A stretch of DNA of 64,000 nucleotides, taken from the NCBI RefSeq assembly GCF_010548375.1, contig NZ_JAAGLY010000002.1, forward strand, positions 885,158-949,157. The letters are read 5' to 3'. Of the stretch, positions 52,141 to 61,902 are shown one piece after another (positions within the stretch are counted from its first letter, which is position 1; the number at the start of each line of letters is the position of its first letter). The stretch is from Streptomyces sp. SID13726. GTDB taxonomy: Bacteria; Actinomycetota; Actinomycetes; Streptomycetales; Streptomycetaceae. The position numbers and the translations under genes were made by a program. The notes under the pieces are model-generated. The model did no database searches and was not told the DNA's origin. It worked only from the letters and a program-made list of their open reading frames with translations.

Positions 52141-53119
52141 AGCGGATCCTCGGGTCGAGGACGGCGTAGAGGAGGTCGGCGAGCAGGTTGAAGACGATGA
52201 CGACGACCGCCGACAGCAGCAGCCAGGCCATCAGTCGGTAGACGTCGACCGTGGAGGCGGCCTGGACGAGCATCTCCCCCATGCCGTGCCACTGGAAGAT
52301 CGTCTCGGTGACGACGGCCCCGCCCAGGATGCTCGCGATGTCGAGGGCGGTGACGGTGGTGAGCGGGATGAGCGCGGTGCGCAGGGCGTGCCGGACGACG
52401 ACCCGGCCCCGCCGCAGTCCCTTGGCACGGGCCAGACGGACGTAGTCGCTGTTGAGGACCTCCAGCATGGAGGCGCGGGTGTAGCGGGTCCAGGACGCGA
52501 AGGAGACCAGGGCCAGGGTGATGGTGGGCAGGACGAGATGGCCGATGCGGTCGGTGAACTCGTTCCAGGGGGTGTCGACGTTCAGGTACGGCGACTGCTG
52601 GCCGATGGTGCCCAGGAAGTGGTTGCCGGTCTTCTCGTTGATCCAGATGCCCACCTGCTTGAGCAGGACGGCGAACCAGAACACCGGCATGGCCAGGAAC
52701 AGGAAGCCGACGAAGGTGATCGAGTAATCGGCGGCGGAGTACTGACGGATCGCGCTGAACGCGCCGAACAGCACCGAGAGCAGGAGCGCGATGAGCATGG
52801 CGGCGGCGACCAGGGTGACGGTGACCCGGAAGCGGGTGAACAGGTCGTGCCCGATGTCGAGGTTGGTCTGCACGGACGGGCCGAAGTCGCCGTGCAACAC
52901 GCCGGTGATCCAGTTCCAGTAGCGCTCCAGGACGGGCTGGTCGGCGTGGATGTGCCGGGCGAAGGCCTGCACGGCGGCCTTGCTGGGGGCGGGCTGCCGT
53001 GAGGTGGCGAAGTTGGCCACCGGATCGCCGGCGTTGACGACGACCAGGAACACGATGAAGGTCGAGGCGATCAGGACGGGGATGGAGACGAGGACGCGGC
53101 GCACGGTGTAGGCGAGCAT
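52133..53119 (-). CDS. oppB: Oligopeptide ABC transporter permease (OppB/DppB type)
   Basis: A 328-residue permease: N-terminal helix VLVSIPVLIASTFIVFLVV, a long external loop (HADQPVLERYWNWITGVLHG) and the core with the EAA-like loop VRLARAKGLRRGRVVVRHAL. GGAGG lies before the ATG at 53119. It is separated from the oppA-type gene by 69 bp containing a strong hairpin. Confidence 0.93.
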   Translation of the reverse strand: MLAYTVRRVLVSIPVLIASTFIVFLVVVNAGDPVANFATSRQPAPSKAAVQAFARHIHADQPVLERYWNWITGVLHGDFGPSVQTNLDIGHDLFTRFRVTVTLVAAAMLIALLLSVLFGAFSAIRQYSAADYSITFVGFLFLAMPVFWFAVLLKQVGIWINEKTGNHFLGTIGQQSPYLNVDTPWNEFTDRIGHLVLPTITLALVSFASWTRYTRASMLEVLNSDYVRLARAKGLRRGRVVVRHALRTALIPLTTVTALDIASILGGAVVTETIFQWHGMGEMLVQAASTVDVYRLMAWLLLSAVVVIVFNLLADLLYAVLDPRIRYD

Positions 53120-53151
53120 GCGGATCTTCTCTCGGAGGTGTGAGCGGCGGC

Positions 53152-53178
53152 CCGGCCCGGGAGGCGCCCCCGGGCCGG
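53152..53178 (-). terminator. Hairpin between oppA- and oppB-type genes
   Basis: Perfect 10-bp stem CCGGCCCGGG / CCCGGGCCGG with a 7-base loop, right after the binding-protein stop. It probably attenuates transcription so that more binding protein than permease is made. Confidence 0.75.
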
Positions 53179-53188
53179 ACCCCCGGGC

Positions 53189-55006
53189 CTACTTCTTCAG
53201 GCCCCACTCGGCCGTGTTGTACGGCGGGCCCACGTTCGTGGCGTTGTCCCGTACGTTCACGAACCGCGTCTGCACCGCCAGGAACGTCGGCTTCTGGTAC
53301 AGCGGCAGGACGTAGGCGTCATCCGTCATGATCTTGTCGGCCTGGTTGAGCAGGCCGGCCGCCTTCGTCTGGTCGGTCTCGCCGACGGCCTGGGCGACCA
53401 GCTTGTCGACCGTCTTGTTGCTGTAGCCGCCGTAGTTGCCGCCGCCTCCGGTGACCCAGTTCTGCTGGGCGGCACTGGAGGGGAACGGCGAGGCGACCCA
53501 GGCGAAGACGATGATGTCGTACTGGTGCCCCACCAGGACCGTGCCGAGGTCGGCGGCGCCGATCGGCTGGATGGTGATCTTGATGCCGAGGGCGGCGAGG
53601 TTGCTCTGGAGGATCTGGCACTCGCTCTGCCGGATCTGGTTGCCGGTGGTGTAGCGGCAGTTGAAGGGTCCCACGGTCTTGCCGTCCGGGGTCTTCAGCG
53701 CCGTGCCCACTCCGGTGAACTTGGCGTCGGTGAGGTATTTCCTCGCCTTCGCCAGATCACCGGAACCCTGCCCGGTGGACGTCACCAGGTCCTGGTAACC
53801 CGCCTGTCCGGGAACGTAGTTGTGGTTACCCAGGTTCTTCACCTTCGGGTCGAACTGGCCGACCGTCTTGGACACGATGTCCTTGATGGAGATGGCGGTG
53901 AACATCGCCTGGCGCAGGGCTTTGTACTTGCCGATCACCGGGTTGTGCAGATTGAGGTCGAAGTGCTCCCAGTTGAGCCCGCTGCCGATGGTGTACGTGA
54001 CGTTGGGAATGTCCTTGACCTGTTTCACCAGGTCGACCTCGGGCTGCGGATAGATGCCCTGGACCTCGTTGTTCTGGAGCGCGATGGGTTCCTGCGTGGC
54101 GTCGGTGATGACCTTGAACACCAGCCGCTGGAGCGAGGGTTTGTGCGCGCCGTACCACTTGGGGTCGGGGACGTAGGTGGCGTGGTCGTTGTCCACCCAC
54201 TGCTGCATCTTGTACGGCCCCGCCGTCGCGTACTTGGTGGGCGGGGTCTTCTGGAAGTACTGCCAGCCCTGGGTCAGCTGGGCGGCCGTCATCTGGGCCG
54301 CGCCCCCGGTTTTGGCGCCGGAGAGCTTCTCGGCGACGTGCGCCGGATAGAGCGGATAGCCGGCTCCGAAGAGCGACTTCCAGTCGGAGAAGGGCTTGTT
54401 CATCACGACGGTGACGGTCTTGCCGCCGTCCGAGCCGGTGACCGACTTGACGCGGTCGTAGCCGGCCGTGCTCTGCGGCAGACAGCCCTTGGTCTGGGTG
54501 GTGTCGCTGGCGGGCGGCGGCGGGCAGTCCTTGCCGTCGTTGGTGCGCCAGTAGTAGACGAAGTCGTCGGCGGTGATCGGTGTCCCGTCGTTCCAGGACG
54601 CCTTCGGGTTGATCTTGTAGACGAGGGTCTGCGGACTGGCGCTCGTCTGGGTCGCCGAGGTCACCAGATCGGTGTTGAGGGCGACCGTCAGATCGGGCTG
54701 GGGGACGTAGACCTGGGGCAGGACGACGCCCAGGGCCTCGCCGTTCTCGAAGGTGTTGCCGTTGGCGTCCTGGACGTTCCACTGCTGGATGTTCTTCTCC
54801 AGCACATAGGTGAAGGTGCCGCCGGCCTTGGTGGTGCCGGAGTTGCAGGTGTCGGCCTTGCCCTCGGTCGAACAGGACGTGAGCCCCGCCGAGGTTCCGC
54901 TGCCGGAGCCGCCACCCCCGCCGCCACTGCTGCAGGCGGCGAGGACGAGGACCAGTCCGGCGGCGAGCGTGAGGCCCTTGGCAAGGGCCGGGGAGTGCGC
55001 GCGCAT
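53189..55006 (-). CDS. oppA: Peptide ABC transporter substrate-binding lipoprotein (OppA/DppA type)
   Basis: A 605-residue family 5 binding protein. The lipoprotein signal (LTLAAGLVLVLAAC) has lipobox LAAC with Cys at about 25, followed by a Gly/Ser linker. SBP_bac_5 features include IVTSATQTSASPQTLVYKI-like and ASWNDGTPITADDFVYYW blocks. It captures peptides or similar ligands outside the membrane. AAGGAGGG precedes the ATG. It is the first gene of the operon, with the promoter region in 55007-55120. Confidence 0.92.
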   Translation of the reverse strand: MRAHSPALAKGLTLAAGLVLVLAACSSGGGGGGSGSGTSAGLTSCSTEGKADTCNSGTTKAGGTFTYVLEKNIQQWNVQDANGNTFENGEALGVVLPQVYVPQPDLTVALNTDLVTSATQTSASPQTLVYKINPKASWNDGTPITADDFVYYWRTNDGKDCPPPPASDTTQTKGCLPQSTAGYDRVKSVTGSDGGKTVTVVMNKPFSDWKSLFGAGYPLYPAHVAEKLSGAKTGGAAQMTAAQLTQGWQYFQKTPPTKYATAGPYKMQQWVDNDHATYVPDPKWYGAHKPSLQRLVFKVITDATQEPIALQNNEVQGIYPQPEVDLVKQVKDIPNVTYTIGSGLNWEHFDLNLHNPVIGKYKALRQAMFTAISIKDIVSKTVGQFDPKVKNLGNHNYVPGQAGYQDLVTSTGQGSGDLAKARKYLTDAKFTGVGTALKTPDGKTVGPFNCRYTTGNQIRQSECQILQSNLAALGIKITIQPIGAADLGTVLVGHQYDIIVFAWVASPFPSSAAQQNWVTGGGGNYGGYSNKTVDKLVAQAVGETDQTKAAGLLNQADKIMTDDAYVLPLYQKPTFLAVQTRFVNVRDNATNVGPPYNTAEWGLKK

Positions 55007-55123
55007 GTCCCTCCTTCGACGGGAGAACTGGGCTGCGCACCGAAGGTAAAACGCTCACGCCTCGACGTCGGATCTCCGTTCATACCGGGACGGCCTCAGT
55101 TCACCCTCGCTTTGTCCTCGGAA

Positions 55124-55149
55124 TTTCCCCGGTCAGGCAAACCGGGAAA
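55124..55149 (-). terminator. Hairpin after the kinase-Nudix gene
   Basis: Stem TTT-CCCGGT / ACCGGG-AAA with one bulged C and a 7-base loop, 65 bp after the stop at 55214. The remainder of 55007-55213 is less GC-rich and should hold the opp promoter. Confidence 0.55.
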
Positions 55150-55213
55150 GGGACGTCTCCGGAACGGCAAATTCCATGCCAACAAGCAGAAGAATCCGGC
55201 AAGTCCCGGGGCC

Positions 55214-56254
55214 TCAGCCGACGGGAATTCCGGCCTCCAGATACAGCGCCGCGCCGCGTTCCCGGGCCCGCAGCGCCCACCGCAGGCGCTCGTAGCGCAC
55301 CGGCGGCAGCAGTTCGGCGGCCTCCTCCTCGGTGACGAAACGCCAGCCGCGCAACTCGGGTCCCGGCAGCAGGACCTGGCGCGCCTCCGCGGAGTCCAGC
55401 CGCCCGCCGTCGAAGAGGAGGCGCAGTCCGCCGTATCCCGGAGGCGCGGGTGGTTCCCAGTCGACGACCAGCAGCCGCGGTACGTCGTCGAGGTGGATGC
55501 CGGTCTCCTCGGCGACCTCGCGCACACCGGCCCGCGCGGGTGCCTCGCCGGGTTCCACGACACCGCCGGGGAACTCCCAGCCGGCCTTGTAGGTGGGGTC
55601 GACGAGCAGGACCCGGTCGTGCTCGTCGAAGAGGAGGACCCCGGCGGCCACGGTCTCGGCGGTGGGTTCGGGGGTCTGCACGATGTCGCAGGCGGGTACG
55701 GTCCCGGTGCCGAGGTCCTCGGCGATGCGGACGGCCGTCTCGTACGGGGTGAGCGCGCTGGTGTCGATCGGATGGGCGTCGTCGGTGAGCCAGGAGGCGA
55801 GGGCGGCCCGGTAGGGCTCGATGTGGTCGTACGCCCAGTGCCCCTGCCCCGCTCCGCCGAGCGGCAGGGTCGGCGGGGTCTCCCGCCCGGCTATTCGTTC
55901 GCGCAGGATCGTTTCCGCCGGAGCGAGGAGAAGATGCCGGACACTGATCCGGCGGGCGGCGAGGCCGCCGAAGATCTCGTCGCGGTACTCCTGGCGCAGC
56001 AGGGCCATGGGGACCACGAGGGTCCCTCCGAGCTCGGCGAGCATCGCGGCCGCCGTGTCGATCACCAGACGTCGCCAGATCGGCAGGTCCTGGAAGTCGC
56101 CGACCTCGGCGAGGTGCTTGGGCGGCAGCAGGTGCACGACCGCTGCGCCGATGTCCTCGGGGTCGAAGAGCGTGCTGTTCGGGATCAGTTCGATCAGTTC
56201 CCGTGCGGTGGTGGTCTTCCCCGCACCGAACGCGCCGTTGATCCAGACGATCAC
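55214..56254 (-). CDS. Fusion of a P-loop kinase-like domain and a Nudix hydrolase
   Basis: A 346-residue two-domain protein. Residues 1 to about 190 form an AAA_33-like kinase with P-loop GAFGAGKTT (7-15). Residues about 200-346 form a Nudix domain whose box runs G230 to I253 ([14 protein letters not shown], then REVAEETGI). The Nudix part would hydrolyse a nucleoside diphosphate derivative, the kinase part phosphorylate a nucleotide, sugar or cofactor. The GTG at 56254 follows GGGGGAG; upstream in-frame codons lack a ribosome site. The joint substrate is unknown. Confidence 0.87.
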   Translation of the reverse strand: MIVWINGAFGAGKTTTARELIELIPNSTLFDPEDIGAAVVHLLPPKHLAEVGDFQDLPIWRRLVIDTAAAMLAELGGTLVVPMALLRQEYRDEIFGGLAARRISVRHLLLAPAETILRERIAGRETPPTLPLGGAGQGHWAYDHIEPYRAALASWLTDDAHPIDTSALTPYETAVRIAEDLGTGTVPACDIVQTPEPTAETVAAGVLLFDEHDRVLLVDPTYKAGWEFPGGVVEPGEAPARAGVREVAEETGIHLDDVPRLLVVDWEPPAPPGYGGLRLLFDGGRLDSAEARQVLLPGPELRGWRFVTEEEAAELLPPVRYERLRWALRARERGAALYLEAGIPVG

Positions 56255-56500
56255 GGACTCCCCCTCTTCTGTTTGGCCCCCTGTGGCTTGCCCGTTCCAC
56301 CCTGCCACGGAAACCAGCCGCAGTTGAGGGCGCACGAGAGCGGCGCCGGTGGGCCTGTCTCCGGACACCTCCTCAGCTCGAAGATCCCCAGCCTGCTTGT
56401 GTCGTGCAGGGCCACCAGGACCTGATTCGATGAGTTGTGCCGCCACGCCAGGTCTACACGCAGTGAAAGCGGTCCTGAAGGAAGACCACAGGAGGTCGAC

Positions 56501-57073
56501 GTGTCCAGATCAGTGCTCGATATGTCGGTGTCACTCGACGGGTACATCGCCGACACCGACGATTTCCTCGGCGGCGACGACGGCGAGCGGCTGCACAAGT
56601 GGGCCGACGCCGACGCGGAGTCCGGCCGGCCGTCCGGACCGGCTGTGCAGTTCCTGGACGAATGGAACGCGGCCGGTGCGGTGCTCGCCGGACGGCGGAC
56701 CGCCGAGCTCATGGATCACTGGGGTGGTGATCACGGCGGTCTCCCGATCTTCGTGCCCAGCCACCGCCCGCCGGGGCCTGCTGCCCGCTGGGGCTACCCA
56801 CTGGTGACGTACGTGACCGACGGCATCGAGAGCGCGATGGCACAGGCCAAGGCCGCGGCCGAAGGCAAGGACGTGCAGGTGCGCGGCGCGTACACGGCGC
56901 AGCGGGCGCTTGAGGCCGGGGTGCTGGACGAGGTCCAGATCCATCAGATCCCGGTGCTCCTCGGACGTGGCCGTCGGCTGTTCGATGTGCTGCCGTCAGA
57001 GATCGAGCTGGAGATCGTCGAGGTGATCGACACCCCGCAGGCCACCCACATCCGCTACCGCGTCCGTCGCTGA
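56501..57073 (+). CDS. Dihydrofolate reductase family protein (RibD C-terminal fold)
   Basis: A 190-residue protein: [14 protein letters not shown] at the start, [16 protein letters not shown] (NADPH-site helix) and [20 protein letters not shown] near the end are typical of the RibD_C reductase-like family. It would reduce a pteridine-like or other small substrate with NADPH; the true role is unknown in most members. GTG at 56501 with a perfect AGGAGG upstream. The 246-bp gap to the divergent kinase-Nudix gene shows no clear operator. Confidence 0.87.
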   Translation: MSRSVLDMSVSLDGYIADTDDFLGGDDGERLHKWADADAESGRPSGPAVQFLDEWNAAGAVLAGRRTAELMDHWGGDHGGLPIFVPSHRPPGPAARWGYPLVTYVTDGIESAMAQAKAAAEGKDVQVRGAYTAQRALEAGVLDEVQIHQIPVLLGRGRRLFDVLPSEIELEIVEVIDTPQATHIRYRVRR

Positions 57074-57181
57074 GCGCAAGGGCAGGCGATCACGGGCGTG
57101 GGGCCCCTCCGTCACCCTCCCGTCGCCCGGGAGCTCAGGAGGCGGCGGACGGCCGGAACCGGAGCGGAGCCGGAACGGCGC

Positions 57182-57220
57182 GCGGCGCCGGAGCCCCCTC
57201 GGTGGGGACCCCGGCGCCGC
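57182..57220. terminator. Bidirectional hairpin terminator
   Basis: A 10-bp perfect stem GCGGCGCCGG / CCGGCGCCGC with further CCCC-GGGG pairing inside. It lies between the convergent stops at 57073 (plus) and 57242 (minus). Confidence 0.8.
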
Positions 57221-57241
57221 TGTCGTACCGCGCCCGGCTCG

Positions 57242-57433
57242 TCAGTCGTTCTGCCCGAGGATGTGCTCGGTGCCGTCGAAACTGTCGGAGGCCACGGTGT
57301 GGTCGAGGCTGCTGAGGGTCTTGTCGACGTCGATGTGGTTCAGGTCCTCGCCCAGGGCGTGCGAGGGGGTGACCGCCGCGACGACGAAGCCGGTGGCGAG
57401 GGAGGCGATGGCGAGCATGCTGCGCTTCTTCAT
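57242..57433 (-). CDS. Small exported protein
   Basis: A 63-residue product: signal peptide (KKRSMLAIASLATGFVVAAV then SHA, 1 to about 26) and a short acidic mature part (about 37 residues, DLNHIDVDKTLSSLDHT). No Cys or known domain. A weak purine site lies before the ATG. Small secreted proteins of this type are common in Streptomyces; function unknown. Divergent from the alpha-galactosidase gene. Confidence 0.65.
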   Translation of the reverse strand: MKKRSMLAIASLATGFVVAAVTPSHALGEDLNHIDVDKTLSSLDHTVASDSFDGTEHILGQND

Positions 57434-57576
57434 GGCCTGATCAACGCGGACGCACGCGATGGGTCACGCCCGACCGCTCCCTTCCACCACGGTCCAACAC
57501 GTCCTACCTTTAACGCACACAGAATGACGCGTACATGCCGTCATTGCACCTTCCGCTGGTTCGGAGGAACGTAACG

Positions 57577-59595
57577 ATGCGTCACCTTCACACCCGCACA
57601 GCCCGCCGAAGGACGGTCGCCGTACTCACGGCGCTGCTGTTCGCGATGCCCGGGGCGGCCCCCGTCGCCGCCGCGGACGAGGAGGCACCCGGCTCACCCG
57701 CCCTCGCCGACGGCCTGGCCCTCACCCCGCCCATGGGCTTCAACAACTGGAACTCCACGCACTGCCGGGCCGAGTTCAACGAGGCGATGGTCAAGGGGAT
57801 CGCCGACCTCTTCGTCGAGAAGGGCCTCAAGGACGCCGGCTACCAGTACGTCAACCTCGACGACTGCTGGGCCCTGCCGAGCCGGGACGCCGACGGCAAG
57901 CTGGTCCCCGACCCGGCGCGCTTCCCGAACGGCATCAAGGCCGTCGCCGACTACGTGCACTCCAAGGGCCTCAAACTCGGCATCTACACCAGCGCGGGCA
58001 CCAAGACCTGCAACAGCGCCGGCTTCCCGGGCGCCCTGGGCCACGAGTACAGCGACGCCCGGCAGTTCGCCGACTGGGGCGTCGACTACCTCAAGTACGA
58101 CAACTGCAACAACCAGGGCGTGGACGCCGAGCAGCGCTACACGACCATGCGCGACGCCCTGAAGGCGACCGGCAGACCCATCGTCTACAGCATCTGCGAA
58201 TGGGGCCAGAACAAGCCCTGGGAGTGGGCCGCCGACGTCGGCCACCTGTGGCGCACCACCGGCGACATCAGCGACACCTGGGGCTCGATGCTCTCGATCC
58301 TCAAGCAGAACCTGCCGCTCGCGCCCCACGCGGGCCCCGGCCACTGGAACGACCCCGACATGCTGGAGGTCGGCAACGGCGGCATGACGGACACCGAGTA
58401 CCGCTCGCACTTCTCGATGTGGTCGGTGATGGCCGCGCCCCTGCTCATCGGCAGCGACCTGCGCACCGCCTCCGACGAGACCTTCGCGATCCTCGGCAAC
58501 AAGGAGGTCATCGCCGTCGACCAGGACCCGCTGGGCAAGCAGGGCAGCGTGGTCTCCTCCGAGGGCGGACGCTGGGTCGTCGCCAAGGAGATGAAGGACG
58601 GCAGCCGTACGGTGGCCCTCTTCAACGAGTCGGGCAGCCCCCAGCGCATCGCCACCACCGCCGCGGCCGTCGGCCTGCCCGGCGCCGACGCGTACACCCT
58701 GCGCGACCTGTGGAAGCACCGCAGCTACAACACCGCCGGCACGATCTCGGCGACCGTCCCGGCGCACGGCACGGTTCTCGTACGGGTCTCCGCGGACCGC
58801 AGGTGGCAGCAGCACCCGCCCGCCGTCGAACTCGGCCTGGAGGGCACCCCGTTGGTCGAGGCGGGCACCCCCGCCAGGCTGACGACCACCCTCACCGACC
58901 TGGGCCGCACCCCGGCCAGGCAGGTCTCCGTACGGCTCACCGGCCCCGAGGGCTGGGCCGTGAAGGCGACTTCGCCGACCGCTGCCGGGGCGCTGTCCAC
59001 GGGCCGCTCGCTGCGCACCAAGTGGTCGCTCACCCCACCCCAGGGAGCGCCGACGGGGTCGTACGACCTGACGCTCAAGGCGAGTTACCGCTCGCCCTCC
59101 GGCGTCCGGGTCGACGACACCCTGCCCTTCACCGCGACCGTGGTGGTGCCGCCGCCCTCGGGCACCTCCGGCCTCGGTGACCTTCCGTGGCTGTCCGCCG
59201 CCAACGGCTACGGTCCCGTCGAGCGCAACACCAGCAACGGCGAGAGCGCGGCGGGGGACGGTCATCCGATCACCATCGGCGGGGTCGTGTACGCCAAGGG
59301 CCTCGGTGTGCACGCGGAGAGTTCCGTGGAGTACTACACCGGAGCGGCCTGCGAGACGGTCACCGCCGAGGTCGGCGTCGACGACGAGAAGGGCGCGAAC
59401 GGCACGGTGGCCTTCCAGGTGTGGGCGGACGGGACCGAGGTGGCCTCCACCGGCGTCCTGACCAACGCCATGCCGGCCCAGCCGCTGACCGCGGACGTCA
59501 CCGGCGCCCGGCTGGTCCGGCTCGTCGTCACCGACGGCGGGGACGGCATCGACTCGGACCACGCGGACTGGGCGGACGCGCGGTTGAGCTGCTGA
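57577..59595 (+). CDS. Secreted GH27 alpha-galactosidase with NEW3 and NPCBM domains
   Basis: A 672-residue exported enzyme. Order: signal peptide (1 to about 33), GH27 barrel (about 45-330) with GFNNWNSTHC, nucleophile Asp175 in YLKYDNCN and the acid/base block NDPDMLEVG (259-266), a C-terminal beta domain to about 405, a NEW3-like domain (about 410-525), and an NPCBM galactose-binding module (about 535-672, VYAKGLGVHAESSVEY). It should remove alpha-1,6-galactose or related sugars from plant polymers. GGAGGAAC precedes the ATG. The sugar genes ROK and LacI lie just downstream. Confidence 0.93.
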   Translation: MRHLHTRTARRRTVAVLTALLFAMPGAAPVAAADEEAPGSPALADGLALTPPMGFNNWNSTHCRAEFNEAMVKGIADLFVEKGLKDAGYQYVNLDDCWALPSRDADGKLVPDPARFPNGIKAVADYVHSKGLKLGIYTSAGTKTCNSAGFPGALGHEYSDARQFADWGVDYLKYDNCNNQGVDAEQRYTTMRDALKATGRPIVYSICEWGQNKPWEWAADVGHLWRTTGDISDTWGSMLSILKQNLPLAPHAGPGHWNDPDMLEVGNGGMTDTEYRSHFSMWSVMAAPLLIGSDLRTASDETFAILGNKEVIAVDQDPLGKQGSVVSSEGGRWVVAKEMKDGSRTVALFNESGSPQRIATTAAAVGLPGADAYTLRDLWKHRSYNTAGTISATVPAHGTVLVRVSADRRWQQHPPAVELGLEGTPLVEAGTPARLTTTLTDLGRTPARQVSVRLTGPEGWAVKATSPTAAGALSTGRSLRTKWSLTPPQGAPTGSYDLTLKASYRSPSGVRVDDTLPFTATVVVPPPSGTSGLGDLPWLSAANGYGPVERNTSNGESAAGDGHPITIGGVVYAKGLGVHAESSVEYYTGAACETVTAEVGVDDEKGANGTVAFQVWADGTEVASTGVLTNAMPAQPLTADVTGARLVRLVVTDGGDGIDSDHADWADARLSC

Positions 59596-59702
59596 CGGCA
59601 TGGGGCAGCCGGGTCCGTCATCGGGACCCGGCCGCCACATGAACGCTTCTCCCGACGGCACCCGGCCGCCACGTGAACGTTTCTCCCGACAGCGCGCCTC
59701 GC

Positions 59703-60653
59703 TCAGACCGTCGCCGTGTCCGCCGACCGCTTCGCCAGCGCCGCCGCGGCCTCGCCGACCAGCCCCGCGTCGGTGCCCATCTGCGCGGGCACGATGGTCA
59801 GTCGCTGGACGAAGGAGAGGGTCGCGTAGTCGCCGAGCGCCTTGCGCAGCGGCTCGAACAGGACGTCGCCCGCCTTGCCCACCCCGCCGCCGATGACGGC
59901 GATGTCGATCTCGACGAGGGTCGCGGTGGCCGCGATCCCGGCGGCCAGGGCCTGGGCCGCCCGCTCGAAGGAGGCCACGGCGACCGGGTCGCCGCCGCGC
60001 GCCGCGTCGGCCACCGCGGCGGCCGAGGTGTCGCCGTCCGGGCCGGGCCGCCAGCCGTTCTCCAGCGCCCGCCGGGCGATGTTCGGGCCGCTCGCTATGC
60101 GTTCCACGCAGCCGCGTGAGCCGCACGGGCACGGGTCGCCGTCGAGGTCGACGCTGATGTGGCCGATGTGTCCCGCGTTGCCGGTGGGACCGGCGTGCAG
60201 CTGACCGTTGAGGACCAGGCCGCCGCCGACGCCGGTCGAGACGACCATGCACAGCGCGTTGTCGTGGCCGCGGGCGGCGCCCTGCCAGTGCTCCGCGGCG
60301 GTGATGGCCACGCCGTCGCCGATCAGCTCGACGGGCAGCCCGCCGGCCGCCTCCTGGACCCTGCGGACCAGCGGATAGTCGCGCCAGCCCGGCACGTTCA
60401 CCGGGCTCACGGTGCCGGTGGAGGCGTCCACCGGGCCCGCGCTGCCGATACCGAGGGCACCGGCGCGCCCCCACAGCGGTGAGTCGGTGAGCTCGCCGAG
60501 CGTCTCCTCGACGGCGCGCATCACGCTCTCGCCGTCCTCCTGCGCGGGCGTGGCGCGCTGAGCGCGCAGGAGGATCCGGCCGTGGCCGTCCACCAGCGCT
60601 CCGGCGATCTTGGTGCCGCCGATGTCGAGCGCAGCCACGAGGTCGGTGTGCAT
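59703..60653 (-). CDS. ROK family sugar kinase
   Basis: A 316-residue kinase. The ATP site DIGGTKIAGALVD is at the N-terminus, STGVGGGLVLNG follows, and the zinc/ROK signature GHISVDLDGDPCPCGSRGCVE is around 160-180. No N-terminal DNA-binding domain, so it is an enzyme rather than a repressor. It probably phosphorylates glucose or a similar hexose. It is divergent from a LacI gene across a palindrome, which suggests induction by the sugar. Confidence 0.9.
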   Translation of the reverse strand: MHTDLVAALDIGGTKIAGALVDGHGRILLRAQRATPAQEDGESVMRAVEETLGELTDSPLWGRAGALGIGSAGPVDASTGTVSPVNVPGWRDYPLVRRVQEAAGGLPVELIGDGVAITAAEHWQGAARGHDNALCMVVSTGVGGGLVLNGQLHAGPTGNAGHIGHISVDLDGDPCPCGSRGCVERIASGPNIARRALENGWRPGPDGDTSAAAVADAARGGDPVAVASFERAAQALAAGIAATATLVEIDIAVIGGGVGKAGDVLFEPLRKALGDYATLSFVQRLTIVPAQMGTDAGLVGEAAAALAKRSADTATV

Positions 60654-60753
60654 CAGTGTCAGTTCTCCCCGTCAACCTTTGAGGAATGGACAGGCCGGTC
60701 TCGCGGTGGGGGCGCAGCCCGGCAGATTGCGGTGGACAGTGTCTCCCGCATCT

Positions 60754-60765
60754 GACAACGTTGTC
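60754..60765. promoter_or_regulatory. LacI-type operator
   Basis: Perfect palindrome GACAACGTTGTC in the intergenic region between the divergent ROK and LacI genes. Its sequence and position fit a binding site of the adjacent LacI repressor. Confidence 0.75.
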
Positions 60766-60848
60766 CAGGCTCTATGCTCGACGCCACATCCTCATACAAA
60801 ATCATGGACCGCCGCATCCCCGTCGACGACAGGACAGGACGCCGTACC

Positions 60849-61898
60849 GTGCCCGACACCCACAGCCGAGCAGACCGCCTCTCCGCGACCCGATACGGCA
60901 ATCGCCCCACCATGAAGGACGTCGCCGCACGGGCCGGCGTCGGCCTCAAGACGGTCTCGCGCGTGGTCAACGGCGAAGCGGGGGTCACACCCGAGACCGA
61001 GCACCGCGTCAAGGAGGCCATCGAGGCGCTCGGCTTCCGCCGCAACGACAGCGCGCGCGTCCTGCGCAAGGGCCGTACCGCCAGCATCGGCCTGGTCCTG
61101 GAGGACCTCGCCGACCCGTTCTACGGCCCCCTCAGCCGCGCGGTGGAGGAGATCGCCCGCGCCAACGGCGCCCTGCTCATCAACGGCTCCAGCGCGGAGG
61201 ACCCGGAGCGGGAGCAGGAGCTGGTCCTGGCGCTGTGCGCACGGCGGGTGGACGGCCTGGTGGTCATCCCGGCCGGTGACGACCACCGTTATCTGGAGCC
61301 GGAGTTGAAGGCGGGCGTCGCCACGGTGTTCGTGGACCGTCCGGCGGGCCGGATCGACGCGGACGTCGTGCTGTCCGACAACTTCGGCGGCGCCCGCGAC
61401 GGCGTGGCCCACCTGATCGCCCACGGCCACCGGCGGATCGGCTTCATCGGTGACATGCCCCGTATCCACACCGCCGCCGAGCGGCTGCGCGGGTACCGGG
61501 CCGCCATGGAGGACGCCGGTATCGAGGTGGCCGACGCCTGGACGTCCCTGGGCGTCACCGACCCGGAGCGGGTGCGCCGGGCGGCCGAGGAGATGCTCGT
61601 CGGCCCCTCCCCCGTCACCGCGATCTTCGCCGGCAACAACCGGGTGACGGTCACCGTGATCCGCGTCCTCGCCGAACACACCCGCCGGGTCGCCTTCGTC
61701 GGCTTCGACGACATCGAGCTCGCCGACCTGCTCCAGCCCGGTGTCACGGTCGTCGCCCAGGACGCGGCGACCCTCGGACGCACGGCGGCCGAGCGGCTGT
61801 TCCGCCAGCTCGACGGCACGCTCCTGGCACCGGAACGCATCGAGCTGCCGACCCGGTTGATCACCCGCGGCTCGGGCGAACTGCCGCCGGCGGACTGA
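60849..61898 (+). CDS. LacI family transcriptional regulator
   Basis: A 349-residue repressor. The helix-turn-helix PTMKDVAARAGVGLKTVSRV and hinge (RVLRKGRT) are followed by a sugar-binding domain (SIGLVLEDLADPFYGPL, GLVVIPAG, FVDRP, GFIGD, AIFAGNN). Starts at 60774 and 60804 are in frame, but the first would sit right behind the operator; the GTG at 60849 with AGGACAGGA upstream seems best. It probably controls the ROK gene and itself through GACAACGTTGTC, perhaps also the alpha-galactosidase. Confidence 0.88.
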   Translation: MPDTHSRADRLSATRYGNRPTMKDVAARAGVGLKTVSRVVNGEAGVTPETEHRVKEAIEALGFRRNDSARVLRKGRTASIGLVLEDLADPFYGPLSRAVEEIARANGALLINGSSAEDPEREQELVLALCARRVDGLVVIPAGDDHRYLEPELKAGVATVFVDRPAGRIDADVVLSDNFGGARDGVAHLIAHGHRRIGFIGDMPRIHTAAERLRGYRAAMEDAGIEVADAWTSLGVTDPERVRRAAEEMLVGPSPVTAIFAGNNRVTVTVIRVLAEHTRRVAFVGFDDIELADLLQPGVTVVAQDAATLGRTAAERLFRQLDGTLLAPERIELPTRLITRGSGELPPAD

Positions 61899-61902
61899 GC
61901 GG

